Positions 1 through 7,170 are shown, counted from the first letter of the stretch. The stretch: DNA of 13,815 nt from an uncultured Bacilli bacterium (GCA_947591565.1 CANQDH010000013.1:1-13815); one strand, 5' to 3'. A program made the numbers and translations. The notes: a model not told the origin generated them from the letters alone.

Positions 1-2
1 AT

Positions 3-1073
3 TGTACATATAAGTATGCCATTAATAATGATATAAATATTATAAAGGGTAAATGTGATAACATAGGTGCTGTTGATATGACTATAACGAAGGCTGAAAA
101 AATAGTTTCACAGATAATTATGTCTACTAAAAACTATGTAGAAAAATTTAAGTTGCAAAATGATGGAGAGTTTCCAAAAATAGATGTTATTTTTAACTGT
201 GATGGTAGTAGCTGTAATTTATTTACATATTTAGATGAATATAATATAGAAAATTTAGAAGAATTAACATTTAAAGGAACAATACCAACAAATGGAAAAA
301 TAACCATTAGTAATGGTGGTAACAACATTTTTATAACTAATTTAGAAATTAATAATTTTGTTTGCAATTTAGTAAATGATATAGTTGGTTGTTCTATAGC
401 CGAAGATATTAAATATTTTCAAACACCAGAGATAGTATATTTTAATCCAGAAAAAGGAGAAAAATGTGCGGATTATCATGAAGAAATTAATAGTTTAACG
501 AATAACAAGTCAGGCTGCATGAAATGGTATGTATATAGTGAAAATGAAAAATTAGGCACAGTAGATATGATATTAGATCATAATACTACAGCATTAGTTA
601 CTATAAATTCTATAAATAGTAATCTTAGAATGAAAGATGTAATTGAACAATTAGCAAGTGATACTGAAACTTGGGTTAATAATTTAAATGCACGATTAAT
701 AACAGCTGATGAGATTGCAAAAATTACCAAATATGAAAAATTTAATTCAAAAAATGGTATTTTGTTTTTTTTCCATGATTTGTCATCAAATCCTGAAACT
801 GGTCAAGGAAATGTGTGTAAAGATTTACCTGGTGGTTGTAAATATGCCTGGTTATATGATCGTGCAGGTAGAGATTGTCAAATTTATGGGTGTTTAAATG
901 CGTCAGATGTTACTACATGGGGTTATTGGACCTCAACTCCTACTAGTAATCCCTCACATAATCGCTATTGGGGTTTAAACCGTTCAGGCTATTTATCCGT
1001 TGGTGATATAGATTCGCCTTGTGGTGGTCTTCGCCCAGTAATAACTATCTCAAAATCATTAATAAAATCCTAA
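3..1073 (+). CDS. Surface-type protein with C-type-lectin/FGE-like C-terminal domain (5' partial)
   Basis: The frame is open from the left edge (Cys codon at 3-5) to TAA at 1071-1073, so the true start is probably outside the window; the ATG at 78 is internal and has no convincing ribosome binding site. The visible part holds a middle region with scattered Cys residues and a patch resembling linker domains of pilin-like proteins in uncultured Bacilli (about 265-400). A C-terminal module follows (about 690-1060) with the order LITADEIAKIT, KYAWLYDRAG, GYWTSTP, YWGLNRSGYLS and LRPVITIS. This W-S/T-S-T ... YWG-N--G ... RPV pattern is that of formylglycine-generating-enzyme/C-type-lectin folds found in DUF1566/DUF6273-like proteins and in variable proteins of diversity-generating retroelements. 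The role is inferred to be a displayed binding protein; it may carry a prepilin N-terminus upstream, which cannot be seen. The last ~120 bases are much richer in GC than the rest of the gene. Confidence 0.72.
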   Translation, partial: CTYKYAINNDINIIKGKCDNIGAVDMTITKAEKIVSQIIMSTKNYVEKFKLQNDGEFPKIDVIFNCDGSSCNLFTYLDEYNIENLEELTFKGTIPTNGKITISNGGNNIFITNLEINNFVCNLVNDIVGCSIAEDIKYFQTPEIVYFNPEKGEKCADYHEEINSLTNNKSGCMKWYVYSENEKLGTVDMILDHNTTALVTINSINSNLRMKDVIEQLASDTETWVNNLNARLITADEIAKITKYEKFNSKNGILFFFHDLSSNPETGQGNVCKDLPGGCKYAWLYDRAGRDCQIYGCLNASDVTTWGYWTSTPTSNPSHNRYWGLNRSGYLSVGDIDSPCGGLRPVITISKSLIKS

Positions 1074-1079
1074 AAAAAT

Positions 1080-1106
1080 AAGAATGCCTTAGAGCATTCT
1101 TTAAAT
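1080..1106 (+). terminator. Hairpin terminator after the lectin-like gene
   Basis: AAGAATGC (1080-1087) pairs perfectly with GCATTCTT (1094-1101) around a 6-base loop, six bases after the stop codon. The U-tract is short (TTTAAATTT), so termination may be incomplete. Confidence 0.65.
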
Positions 1107-1153
1107 TTATCAAAAATTTTCAATCTATCATAGTAATTTTATTCTTTTTATAT

Positions 1154-1159
1154 TATAAT
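1154..1159 (+). promoter_or_regulatory. Possible -10 element for rmuC
   Basis: TATAAT lies 17 bases before the rmuC start codon, after the terminator of the preceding gene. No recognisable -35 lies 16-18 bases upstream, and the distance to the start leaves a very short leader, so this is a weak call. Confidence 0.3.
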
Positions 1160-1176
1160 TAATATGGTGATGGTAC

Positions 1177-2265
1177 ATGGAAATCATTATTATTGTTCTT
1201 TTAGTAATATCCATATTTTTAAATATCCTTTCTTTAATTAAAAATATTAATGAATCCAATATAACCGAAAGACTAGGTAAAATGGAAACATCGGTTATTA
1301 GAGAACTAGGTGAATTTAAGGGTGAACTAAATAAAAATTTAAATGATGATTTTTTATCTTTAAATGACCGTATAGATACTAGATTAAGACTTATGAATGA
1401 TAAAGTAAATGAAAGACTTGATCAAAATTTTGAAAAAACAAATAAAACTTTTAATTCTGTTTTACAAAGTTTATCAAGAATAGATGAAGCCCAAAAGAAA
1501 ATAGACCATTTATCAACAGATATTGTATCTTTACAAAGTGTTTTAACAGATAAAAAAGCAAGAGGTACTTTTGGGGAAATCAATTTAAAACATATTATGA
1601 GTAATGTTTTTGGTGAAAAAAATGAGAAAATTTACTCTTTGCAACACACTTTAAGTAATGGTTTAATTGCTGACTGTGTATTATTTGCTCCAAAACCCCT
1701 TGGTTTAATTGCTATCGATTCCAAATTTCCTCTTGAAAATTATCAAAAAATGGTTGATAAAAATAGTGATGAATTTGCAAGAAAAATGGCAGAAAAAAAC
1801 TTTAAACAAGATATGAAAAAACATATTGATGATATTAGTAGCAAATATATCATTAAAGGTGAAACATCCGATCAAGCCATTATGTTTTTACCAGCCGAAG
1901 CTGTTTTTGCAGAGTTAAATGCGTATCATAGTGATATCATTGAATATGCTTATAAAAAACGTGTTTGGATTACTTCTCCAACAACTTTAATAAGTACCCT
2001 AACAACTATTCAAGTCATTTTACAAAATATTGAACGAGATAAATATACAAGTGTCATCCATAAAGAATTAAATCTTTTATCTTTAGAATTTGGACGATAT
2101 AGAGATAGATGGGATAAATTATATCGCAGTATTGAAACTGTCAATAAAGATGTTAAAGATATTCATAATACAACCGAAAAAATAACGAAAAGATTTGATT
2201 CCATAAGTGAAGTTCAGATAGAAAAGCATGATGACAAAATGGTTATTGATGATAGTAATAATTGA
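1177..2265 (+). CDS. rmuC: DNA recombination protein RmuC
   Basis: A 362-residue RmuC-family protein. RmuC limits recombination and rearrangement at inverted repeats and has a PD-(D/E)xK nuclease-like core; its substrate is poorly defined. Residues 1-22 form one hydrophobic N-terminal anchor. Residues about 27-125 are a charged, coiled-coil-rich stretch. The conserved core follows, with KKARGTFGE (126-134), an IADCVLFAPK strand near 165, IAIDSKFPLENYQ near 180, KGETSDQAIMFLPAEAVFAEL, and a WITSPTTLIS patch. A second helical region ends the protein. Length fits the shorter Gram-positive members. The ATG at 1177 is preceded by GGTGATGG; the start places the anchor at the very N-terminus, as expected. 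The gene ends in TGA, showing that TGA is read as stop here. It lies between terminator-bounded neighbours and appears to be transcribed on its own, although no terminator separates it from the next gene. Confidence 0.93.
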   Translation: MEIIIIVLLVISIFLNILSLIKNINESNITERLGKMETSVIRELGEFKGELNKNLNDDFLSLNDRIDTRLRLMNDKVNERLDQNFEKTNKTFNSVLQSLSRIDEAQKKIDHLSTDIVSLQSVLTDKKARGTFGEINLKHIMSNVFGEKNEKIYSLQHTLSNGLIADCVLFAPKPLGLIAIDSKFPLENYQKMVDKNSDEFARKMAEKNFKQDMKKHIDDISSKYIIKGETSDQAIMFLPAEAVFAELNAYHSDIIEYAYKKRVWITSPTTLISTLTTIQVILQNIERDKYTSVIHKELNLLSLEFGRYRDRWDKLYRSIETVNKDVKDIHNTTEKITKRFDSISEVQIEKHDDKMVIDDSNN

Positions 2266-2290
2266 AAAAAATTTTAAAAAGTAATAAAAT
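2262..2290 (+). promoter_or_regulatory. Sigma-A-type promoter for the prepilin-pgk operon
   Basis: TTGAAA (2262-2267) and TAAAAT (2285-2290) are separated by exactly 17 bases. The -35 hexamer overlaps the rmuC stop codon (TGA 2263-2265). The predicted transcript would begin shortly before the prepilin ribosome binding site AGGTGA (2304-2309). Confidence 0.55.
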
Positions 2291-2312
2291 AGATATTGAA
2301 ATTAGGTGAAAT

Positions 2313-2690
2313 ATGAAAAAAGGATTTACACTCATAGAATTAGTTGGGGTAGTTGTTATTCTAGGCCTTATAGCTACTTTTAGTGTAACAGCTTTTACAA
2401 AACTATTTAGTGATAGTGCTGATAAACAATATACAGAGTATGTTAAAAATATAACTATGGCGGCCGAGAACTATTTTCATAATGAAACAGATGGCCTTTT
2501 AATTGATGAATATAAAATCACGATTGGCGAGCTTGCCGAAAAGGGCTATTTAAAAAAAGAAATCAATCCTAAAACCAATGAAGAAGTGCAAGATAATTAC
2601 TATGTTCGCATTTCTAAAAATGAAGATGGCACGGAAAAATATGAATTTGTAGAAAGGGATATCAATGAAGAAGACAATCAAGGATTATAA
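2313..2690 (+). CDS. Type IV prepilin-like protein (N-methylation motif)
   Basis: A 125-residue protein with a class III (type IV pilin) signal: a short basic leader MKKG, then FTLIELVGVVVILGLIA. This gives a prepilin peptidase site after Gly4, Phe1 of the mature form for N-methylation and the conserved Glu5 (Glu9 of the precursor). The hydrophobic helix spans about residues 5-28; the remainder is a small, charged, Cys-free soluble domain. It could be a pseudopilin of a competence (ComG-like) or type IV pilus-like assembly machine, but no prepilin peptidase, ATPase or platform protein is present here, so the system is unknown. The start is set by AGGTGA at 2304-2309. Its last 26 bases overlap the start of pgk in another frame, so translation of the two genes is probably coupled. 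Confidence 0.88.
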   Translation: MKKGFTLIELVGVVVILGLIATFSVTAFTKLFSDSADKQYTEYVKNITMAAENYFHNETDGLLIDEYKITIGELAEKGYLKKEINPKTNEEVQDNYYVRISKNEDGTEKYEFVERDINEEDNQGL

Positions 2691-3849
2691 TTTAGAAAAT
2701 AAAAAGGTTATTATCAGAGTTGATTTCAATGTTCCAATGAAAGATGGCCTTATTACTGATGATAATCGTATCATAGAAAGCCTTCCAACAATTAAATACG
2801 CGATAGATAATCACGCTAAAGTTATTTTAATGTCGCATTTAGGTCGCATCAAAACATCAGATGATTTAGGTAAAAATTCTTTAAAAGCGGTTGCTTTAAG
2901 ATTAGAGCACCTTTTAAATAAAGAAGTTATTTTTGTAAATAGTACCAGGGGCTTGGAACTAGAAAATAAAATAGAAAGTCTAAAACCTGGTGATGTTTTA
3001 TTAATGGAAAACACAAGGTATGAAGATTTGGATGGTCAAAAAGAAAGTTTAAATGATGAAGAACTTGGTAAATACTGGGCTAGTTTAGGTGATATTTATA
3101 TTAATGATGCGTTTGGAACAGCGCACAGGAGTCATGCTTCTAATGTTGGAATTGCTAGTCATCTTCCAAATGGTGTTGGTTTTTTAATGGAAAAAGAACT
3201 TAAACTTTTAGGCGATAATATCAACAATCCTAAAAGACCTTTAACGGTTATATTAGGTGGCGCAAAAGTATCAGATAAGATAGGTGTCATTGAAAATCTT
3301 GTTAAAAAGGCCGATTATATTTTGATAGGTGGCGGCATGGCTTTTACTTTTTTGAAGGCTAAAGGCTATCAAATTGGAAGGTCGCTACTCGATCAAGACA
3401 GTTTAGAGTTTTGCGTCGATATGCTAAATATATATGGGGATAAAATTATTGTCCCAATCGATGTTCAAGAAGCAGATGAAATAGATGAAAATGCTAGAAC
3501 GGCTTTTGTTGATGCCAGTCAAATGGGTACTAATAAAATCGGTGTTGATATTGGACCTAGAACGATAGAATTATTTAAAAAATATATTATGGAAAGTCAA
3601 ACCGTTGTATGGAATGGACCAGTTGGTATGTTTGAAATTTCTTCTTTTGAAACAGGAACAAAAGAAATTGCTACTACCCTTGCCGAAATCGATGCCACAA
3701 CCATCGTTGGTGGTGGTGATACCGGCTCTGCTATAAGTAAATATGGTTTAAAAGACAAAATAACACATGTTTCAACAGGAGGAGGCGCTTCCTTAGAACT
3801 TTTAGAAGGTAAAAAACTTCCAGGTGTTGAAATAATTGCTGACAAATAG
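2665..3849 (+). CDS. pgk: Phosphoglycerate kinase
   Basis: A 394-residue cytoplasmic glycolytic enzyme that transfers phosphate from 1,3-bisphosphoglycerate to ADP, giving 3-phosphoglycerate and ATP. Length and motifs are canonical: the signature RVDFNVP at 18-24, SHLGR at 57-61, the basic substrate-site Arg in ENTRYE (115-120), INDAFGTAHRSH (147-156), GGAKVSDKI (198-206), WNGPVGMFE (316-324) and the nucleotide-binding GGGDT (349-353). The ATG at 2665 has AAAGGGA seven bases upstream and gives the standard MKKTIKD-type N-terminus, although it lies inside the preceding prepilin gene (26-base overlap). The next gene starts 13 bases after the stop. Placement in an operon with a prepilin and membrane-lipid genes, rather than with gap, tpi or pgm, is unusual, though those genes may lie elsewhere. 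Identification is certain from the motifs. Confidence 0.98.
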   Translation: MKKTIKDYNLENKKVIIRVDFNVPMKDGLITDDNRIIESLPTIKYAIDNHAKVILMSHLGRIKTSDDLGKNSLKAVALRLEHLLNKEVIFVNSTRGLELENKIESLKPGDVLLMENTRYEDLDGQKESLNDEELGKYWASLGDIYINDAFGTAHRSHASNVGIASHLPNGVGFLMEKELKLLGDNINNPKRPLTVILGGAKVSDKIGVIENLVKKADYILIGGGMAFTFLKAKGYQIGRSLLDQDSLEFCVDMLNIYGDKIIVPIDVQEADEIDENARTAFVDASQMGTNKIGVDIGPRTIELFKKYIMESQTVVWNGPVGMFEISSFETGTKEIATTLAEIDATTIVGGGDTGSAISKYGLKDKITHVSTGGGASLELLEGKKLPGVEIIADK

Positions 3850-3862
3850 AAAGATGGTTAAA

Positions 3863-4891
3863 ATGAAGAAAAAAGGCAAAATTAAATCGTTTTTAAATAT
3901 CAGTATTTTTATTATTATAACAATCGTTGTTTTATACTTTTTATTAAAAGATAATTTTTATGAAGTTGTTCAAGGATTATTACATGCAAACTTTTTTTGG
4001 ATTATTGTTGCCATCTTTTTTATTTTTGGTTACTGGTTTTTTAAATCACTTATATTTTATAATTTTACAAGAAAATTTAATCCAAATTATAAATTTAAAA
4101 AAGCTTTTAAATTACAATTAATGACTAATTTTTTTAATGCTATAACTCCTTTTGCAAGTGGTGGACAACCTTTTCAAATTTATTCCTTAAAAAAACAAGG
4201 TGTTGAAATAACAAATGCAACGAACATCATTGTTGAAAATTTTATTGTTTATCAAATAGCCGTTGTTACTTTTGGTATTTTTGCTATTATATCGAATTAC
4301 TTTTTTCATTTTTTTGAAGATGTTGGTCTTTTAAAACATCTTGTAACGATGGGTTTTATTATAAATACGGTTATTACTATTTGCTTATTTGTTATCGCTT
4401 TTGCTAAAAGAATTAACAAATTTATTGTTAGTTGGTGTATTAATCTTTTAAGTAAAATAAAATTGGTTAAAAATAGAGAAAAAACGTTAGAAAATTGGAA
4501 TACCTATATTACTAATTTTCATAATGGAGCTAAAATTTTAATAGCCAACAAGTGGTTTTTTGCTAAGGCTATATTATGGGCTTTATTAGCCCTTGCCTGT
4601 CAGTATTTAATCCCTGTTATATTACTATATAGTACAGGTGATTATACAAGCTTTACAGCCTTTGAATCAATCGTCGCTTGTTCATATGTCATGTTAATAG
4701 GCTCATTTGTACCTATTCCAGGTGGTACAGGCGGATTAGAATATGGTTTTATGGCTTTTTATGGTAATTTTATATCAGGAACGACGATTAATGTTATTCT
4801 CATCTTATGGCGATTTGTTACTTATTATTTAGGATTAATTATTGGTGCTGTTGCTGTTAATATTAAAGAAGGTGATAAAAAATGCGAATAG
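3863..4891 (+). CDS. Flippase-like / LPG-synthase transmembrane-domain protein (YbhN/AglD family)
   Basis: A polytopic membrane protein of about 342 residues with roughly seven or eight hydrophobic helices, starting with LNISIFIIITIVVLYFLL. Family hallmarks of the PF03706 (lysylphosphatidylglycerol-synthase transmembrane region/UPF0104) group are visible: NFFNAITPFASGGQPFQIY in the first third and VPIPGGTGGLEYGF plus a hydrophobic tail near the C-terminus. The aminoacyl-transfer domain of full MprF is absent, so lipid lysinylation is not expected; related stand-alone proteins are thought to move or help use lipid-linked substrates. The neighbouring lipid glycosyltransferase overlaps it by 10 bases, suggesting a joint role in glycolipid synthesis or translocation (inference). 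The start is uncertain: ATG 3863 follows GATGG and gives a basic leader; ATG 3854 adds three residues; a TTG further upstream inside pgk is unlikely. Confidence 0.85.
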   Translation: MKKKGKIKSFLNISIFIIITIVVLYFLLKDNFYEVVQGLLHANFFWIIVAIFFIFGYWFFKSLIFYNFTRKFNPNYKFKKAFKLQLMTNFFNAITPFASGGQPFQIYSLKKQGVEITNATNIIVENFIVYQIAVVTFGIFAIISNYFFHFFEDVGLLKHLVTMGFIINTVITICLFVIAFAKRINKFIVSWCINLLSKIKLVKNREKTLENWNTYITNFHNGAKILIANKWFFAKAILWALLALACQYLIPVILLYSTGDYTSFTAFESIVACSYVMLIGSFVPIPGGTGGLEYGFMAFYGNFISGTTINVILILWRFVTYYLGLIIGAVAVNIKEGDKKCE

Positions 4892-6120
4892 GAATATTTA
4901 CTGATTCATATCCTCCATATATTAATGGAGTTTCAACAAGCATTGTCATGTTACAAAAAGCCTTAGAAAAAAAAGGTCATCAAGTTTTTATTGTTACTGT
5001 TAATGATGCTAATTATTCTTATAAATATGAGAATGAAAATAAAATTATTAGAGTTCCAGGTATACCTGTTGGTATTTACGATTATCGTATGACAAGTATC
5101 TATCCGGTTCGCATTATCAATAAAATAAAAAAATGGGATTTAGATATTATCCATTCACAAACTGAATTTGGTATTGGTACATTTGCCCGTTTAGTAGCCC
5201 AAAAATTTAATATTCCTTTAGTCCATACATATCATACGATGTATGAAGATTATGTTCATTATATAACGAAAGGTCATTTTAATAAACCAAGTAAAAAAAT
5301 TGTTGAATATTTAACCAAATTTTATTGTGATAAAACAGCTACCGAACTAATTGTACCAACGAAAAAAATTTATAATTTGTTTAAAGATAAATATCGATAT
5401 GAAAGAAATATTCATATTGTCCCAACCGGTATTGATACGCAAAAATTTTACCGCGAAAAGGTTTGTAAAGAAGATGTCCTTAAATTAAAAAAGGCTTTAA
5501 ATGTTCAAGATGATGATTTTAATATTCTTTTTGTGGGTCGTCTTGGTAAAGAAAAAAGTGTCGATTTATTAATTGAAGCACAGTATTATTTGGCCAAAAA
5601 GTATCCTTTTTGTAAATTAATTATTATCGGTGATGGACCAGATGCACCGCATTTTGAAAAAATGATTACAAAGTTAGGACTATCAAATAATGTAAAGCTT
5701 GTCGGTAAAGTCGCCTGGGATGATATTCCTAAATACTATTGCCTAGGTCATGTTTTTGCAACCGCTTCTCGAACGGAAACCCAAGGCTTAACGGTTATTG
5801 AAGCCATGGCCTCATCACTACCTGTCGTAGCTGCCGATGATGATAGTTTTAAAGAAATTGTTGTCGATGATTTAAATGGTTACCTTTTTAAGAATAAAAA
5901 ACAATATCGTAAGATTATGGAAGATTTAATTAACCATAAAGATAAAGTTACTTATTTAGGTAAGCAAGCAAGAAATTCATCAGAAAATTATTCATCAAGT
6001 TTCTTTGCTGATAGAATTTTAAAGGTCTATAAATGTGCCTTACAAGGAAGAGATAAAAAGAGTAAAACCTTTATAGGACGCATTAAAAATGTCATTAAAA
6101 AGGGATGGCATGGTGTATAA
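4882..6120 (+). CDS. GT4 glycosyltransferase, probably 1,2-diacylglycerol 3-alpha-glucosyltransferase
   Basis: A 412-residue GT-B fold enzyme of family GT4, the type that makes alpha-monoglucosyldiacylglycerol (LafA/alMGS-like), an anchor lipid for lipoteichoic acid and a membrane-curvature regulator. The N-terminal domain has FTDSYPPYINGVSTS (6-20), DIIHSQTEFGIG (88-99) and VHTYHTMYEDYVHY (114-127), which are typical of this subgroup. The C-terminal domain has PTGID (181-185), FVGRLGKEKS (217-226), IIGDGPD (248-254) and the E-x7-E donor-sugar motif at Glu299 and Glu307 (TETQGLTVIEAM). No membrane helix is seen; the protein probably binds the inner leaflet through basic surfaces, including its Lys-rich tail. 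Sugar and acceptor are inferred from family resemblance only. AGAAGGTGA (4867-4875) fixes the start; the ATG overlaps the end of the upstream membrane-protein gene. Confidence 0.88.
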   Translation: MRIGIFTDSYPPYINGVSTSIVMLQKALEKKGHQVFIVTVNDANYSYKYENENKIIRVPGIPVGIYDYRMTSIYPVRIINKIKKWDLDIIHSQTEFGIGTFARLVAQKFNIPLVHTYHTMYEDYVHYITKGHFNKPSKKIVEYLTKFYCDKTATELIVPTKKIYNLFKDKYRYERNIHIVPTGIDTQKFYREKVCKEDVLKLKKALNVQDDDFNILFVGRLGKEKSVDLLIEAQYYLAKKYPFCKLIIIGDGPDAPHFEKMITKLGLSNNVKLVGKVAWDDIPKYYCLGHVFATASRTETQGLTVIEAMASSLPVVAADDDSFKEIVVDDLNGYLFKNKKQYRKIMEDLINHKDKVTYLGKQARNSSENYSSSFFADRILKVYKCALQGRDKKSKTFIGRIKNVIKKGWHGV

Positions 6121-6130
6121 AAAATTATAG

Positions 6131-6159
6131 AAGTTGTTGTATATCAATGACTTTTTTTT
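6131..6159 (+). terminator. Rho-independent terminator of the prepilin-pgk-glycosyltransferase operon
   Basis: AAGTTGTTG (6131-6139) pairs with CAATGACTT (6145-6153), including two G-U pairs, around a TATAT loop, followed by an uninterrupted run of T through 6159. It begins ten bases after the glycosyltransferase stop. Confidence 0.75.
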
Positions 6160-6174
6160 ATCATTTTCAACTTT

Positions 6175-6186
6175 TTTCGACAAAAA
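6175..6186 (-). promoter_or_regulatory. Spo0A-binding site (0A box) upstream of spo0A
   Basis: The plus strand reads TTTCGACAAAAA; read on the minus strand this is TTTTTGTCGAAA, which contains the full 0A-box core TGTCGAA known from Bacillus and Clostridium Spo0A targets. It lies about 40 bases upstream of the TATAAT at 6226, a position suited to activation. It implies autoregulation of spo0A by its own product, as at the Bacillus subtilis Ps promoter. Confidence 0.65.
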
Positions 6187-6209
6187 TAGAGCATTTTCAC
6201 TCTAGTTTT
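6182..6209. repeat. Imperfect dyad between the 0A box and the spo0A -10
   Basis: AAAA-x-TAGAG (6182-6191) and CTCTA-x-TTTT (6200-6209) are inverted around the 8-base loop CATTTTCA, with one A/G mismatch. It could be a second weak terminator for read-through from upstream or a protein-binding site overlapping the -35 area of spo0A. The sequence does not decide between these. Confidence 0.35.
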
Positions 6210-6225
6210 GCTTATAGAGAAGTAG

Positions 6226-6231
6226 TATAAT
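6226..6231 (+). promoter_or_regulatory. Candidate -10 of the spo0A promoter
   Basis: A perfect TATAAT sits 27 bases before the spo0A start. The hexamer 17 bases upstream (TAGTTT, 6203-6208) is a poor -35, consistent with a promoter that needs an activator such as Spo0A bound at the upstream 0A box. Confidence 0.45.
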
Positions 6232-6258
6232 AAATTTTGTAAAATAAAGGAGAATAAT

Positions 6259-7023
6259 ATGGAAAAAATAAGATTACTTGTCATAGACGATAATATTAGT
6301 CTTGTTGACATGATTAAGGAGTATTTTAGTAAAAATGAAAATATAGAAGTTACCAAAGAAGCATATGATGGTGAACAGGGAATTGAACTTATTCAAAACG
6401 AAAAAGACAACTATGATGTTATTATCCTCGATTTGATAATGCCTAAAAAAGATGGCATCTATGTCTTAGAAGAGATGAAAACAAGGGGAATTAATAAAAA
6501 TGTTATTGTAGCAACCAGTTATAATGCTAATGAAACGATAAGAAAAGTATCCGAACTTGGCGTTAGTTACTTTATCTTAAAACCTTTTGATTTAACGGAT
6601 TTGGAAAAAAGAATTCTCGATGTTATGAATCAAACGAAGGATTCTAAAACAATCGATTTTCATTACAACAATTTACAAGTTTCAATTACCAAAATATTAC
6701 ATGAACTTGGTATACCATCACATATAAAAGGTTATCAATATATTAGAGAAGGTATAAGTATCATTTTTGAAAGACCTGAAACAATAGGCGGGATAACAAA
6801 GGAATTATATCCTGAACTAGCTGAAAAATTTGATACAACGGTATCTCGTGTTGAAAGGGCGATAAGACACGCGATTGAAGTTAGCTGGAATAGAGGTAAC
6901 TGGGATTTAATGGAAGAGTTATTTGGACATAGTGTCGATATTGATAAGGCTAAACCAACTAATTCAGAATTTATTGTTACTATTGCTGATAAATTAAGAT
7001 TAGAATTTCATAAGGTGGGCTAA
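6259..7023 (+). CDS. spo0A: Sporulation transcription factor Spo0A
   Basis: A 254-residue response regulator, the master switch for entry into sporulation, which binds 0A boxes when phosphorylated. The N-terminal receiver domain (about 1-120) has the acidic pocket Asp10/Asp11, phospho-acceptor Asp58 in VIILDLIMPKKDG, Thr86 and Lys108 in ILKPF. A linker leads to the Spo0A C-terminal DNA-binding domain (about 135-254), starting at ITKILHELGIPSHIKGYQY, with the recognition-helix block TTVSRVERAIRHAIEVSW almost identical to well-studied Spo0A proteins. AAAGGAGA (6246-6253) fixes the start. The gene is monocistronic, bounded by terminators on both sides, and has a 0A box upstream. spoIVB, its common upstream neighbour in spore formers, is not here. 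Presence of Spo0A suggests, but does not prove, that the organism sporulates; other spore genes are outside the window. Confidence 0.97.
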   Translation: MEKIRLLVIDDNISLVDMIKEYFSKNENIEVTKEAYDGEQGIELIQNEKDNYDVIILDLIMPKKDGIYVLEEMKTRGINKNVIVATSYNANETIRKVSELGVSYFILKPFDLTDLEKRILDVMNQTKDSKTIDFHYNNLQVSITKILHELGIPSHIKGYQYIREGISIIFERPETIGGITKELYPELAEKFDTTVSRVERAIRHAIEVSWNRGNWDLMEELFGHSVDIDKAKPTNSEFIVTIADKLRLEFHKVG

Positions 7024-7046
7024 AACTAGATATATCTAGTTTTTTT
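7022..7046 (+). terminator. Rho-independent terminator of spo0A
   Basis: AAAACTAGATATATCTAGTTTT (first half 7022-7032, second half 7033-7043) is a perfect palindrome followed by T through 7046. It starts inside the TAA stop codon of spo0A. Confidence 0.88.
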
Positions 7047-7090
7047 GTGTGATTTTTATAAAAGTGATCATAAATTAGTATTTAGAATAT
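7040..7090. repeat. Left copy of 51-bp imperfect direct repeat flanking licD
   Basis: Aligned without gaps to 8349-8399, 43 of 51 positions match by hand count. Shared uninterrupted runs include TTTTTTTGTGT, TTTTTATAAAA and ATCATAAATTA. In the right copy this segment carries the promoter of the phosphodiesterase gene; in this copy the corresponding hexamers are TGATCA and TATTAA and no plus-strand gene follows. Confidence 0.55.
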
Positions 7091-7124
7091 TAAATTTATT
7101 TTATTATTTATAGAAATTATTATA

Positions 7125-7156
7125 TAAAAAAATCAATCGTATATTTAACGATTGAT
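7125..7156 (-). terminator. Terminator of licD (minus strand)
   Basis: ATCAATCG (7132-7139) and CGATTGAT (7149-7156) form an 8-bp stem with a 9-base loop. On the minus strand the stem is followed by a run of T (the A-run at 7126-7133 on the plus strand), 15 bases after the licD stop. Confidence 0.8.
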
Positions 7157-7170
7157 ATTATAATAAATAT

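Noticed and set aside
78..80. ATG at 78 as the start of the first gene
   Set aside because: The frame is open all the way to the window edge and no ribosome binding site precedes this ATG; the gene is better treated as 5' partial.
2811..3845. Antisense open frames within pgk
   Set aside because: They are shadows of the pgk codons, lack binding sites and encode no recognisable protein.
3836..3862. TTG at 3836 as start of the flippase-like gene
   Set aside because: It lies inside the pgk end, lacks a binding site, and adds an unlikely N-terminus; ATG 3863 (or 3854) is preferred.
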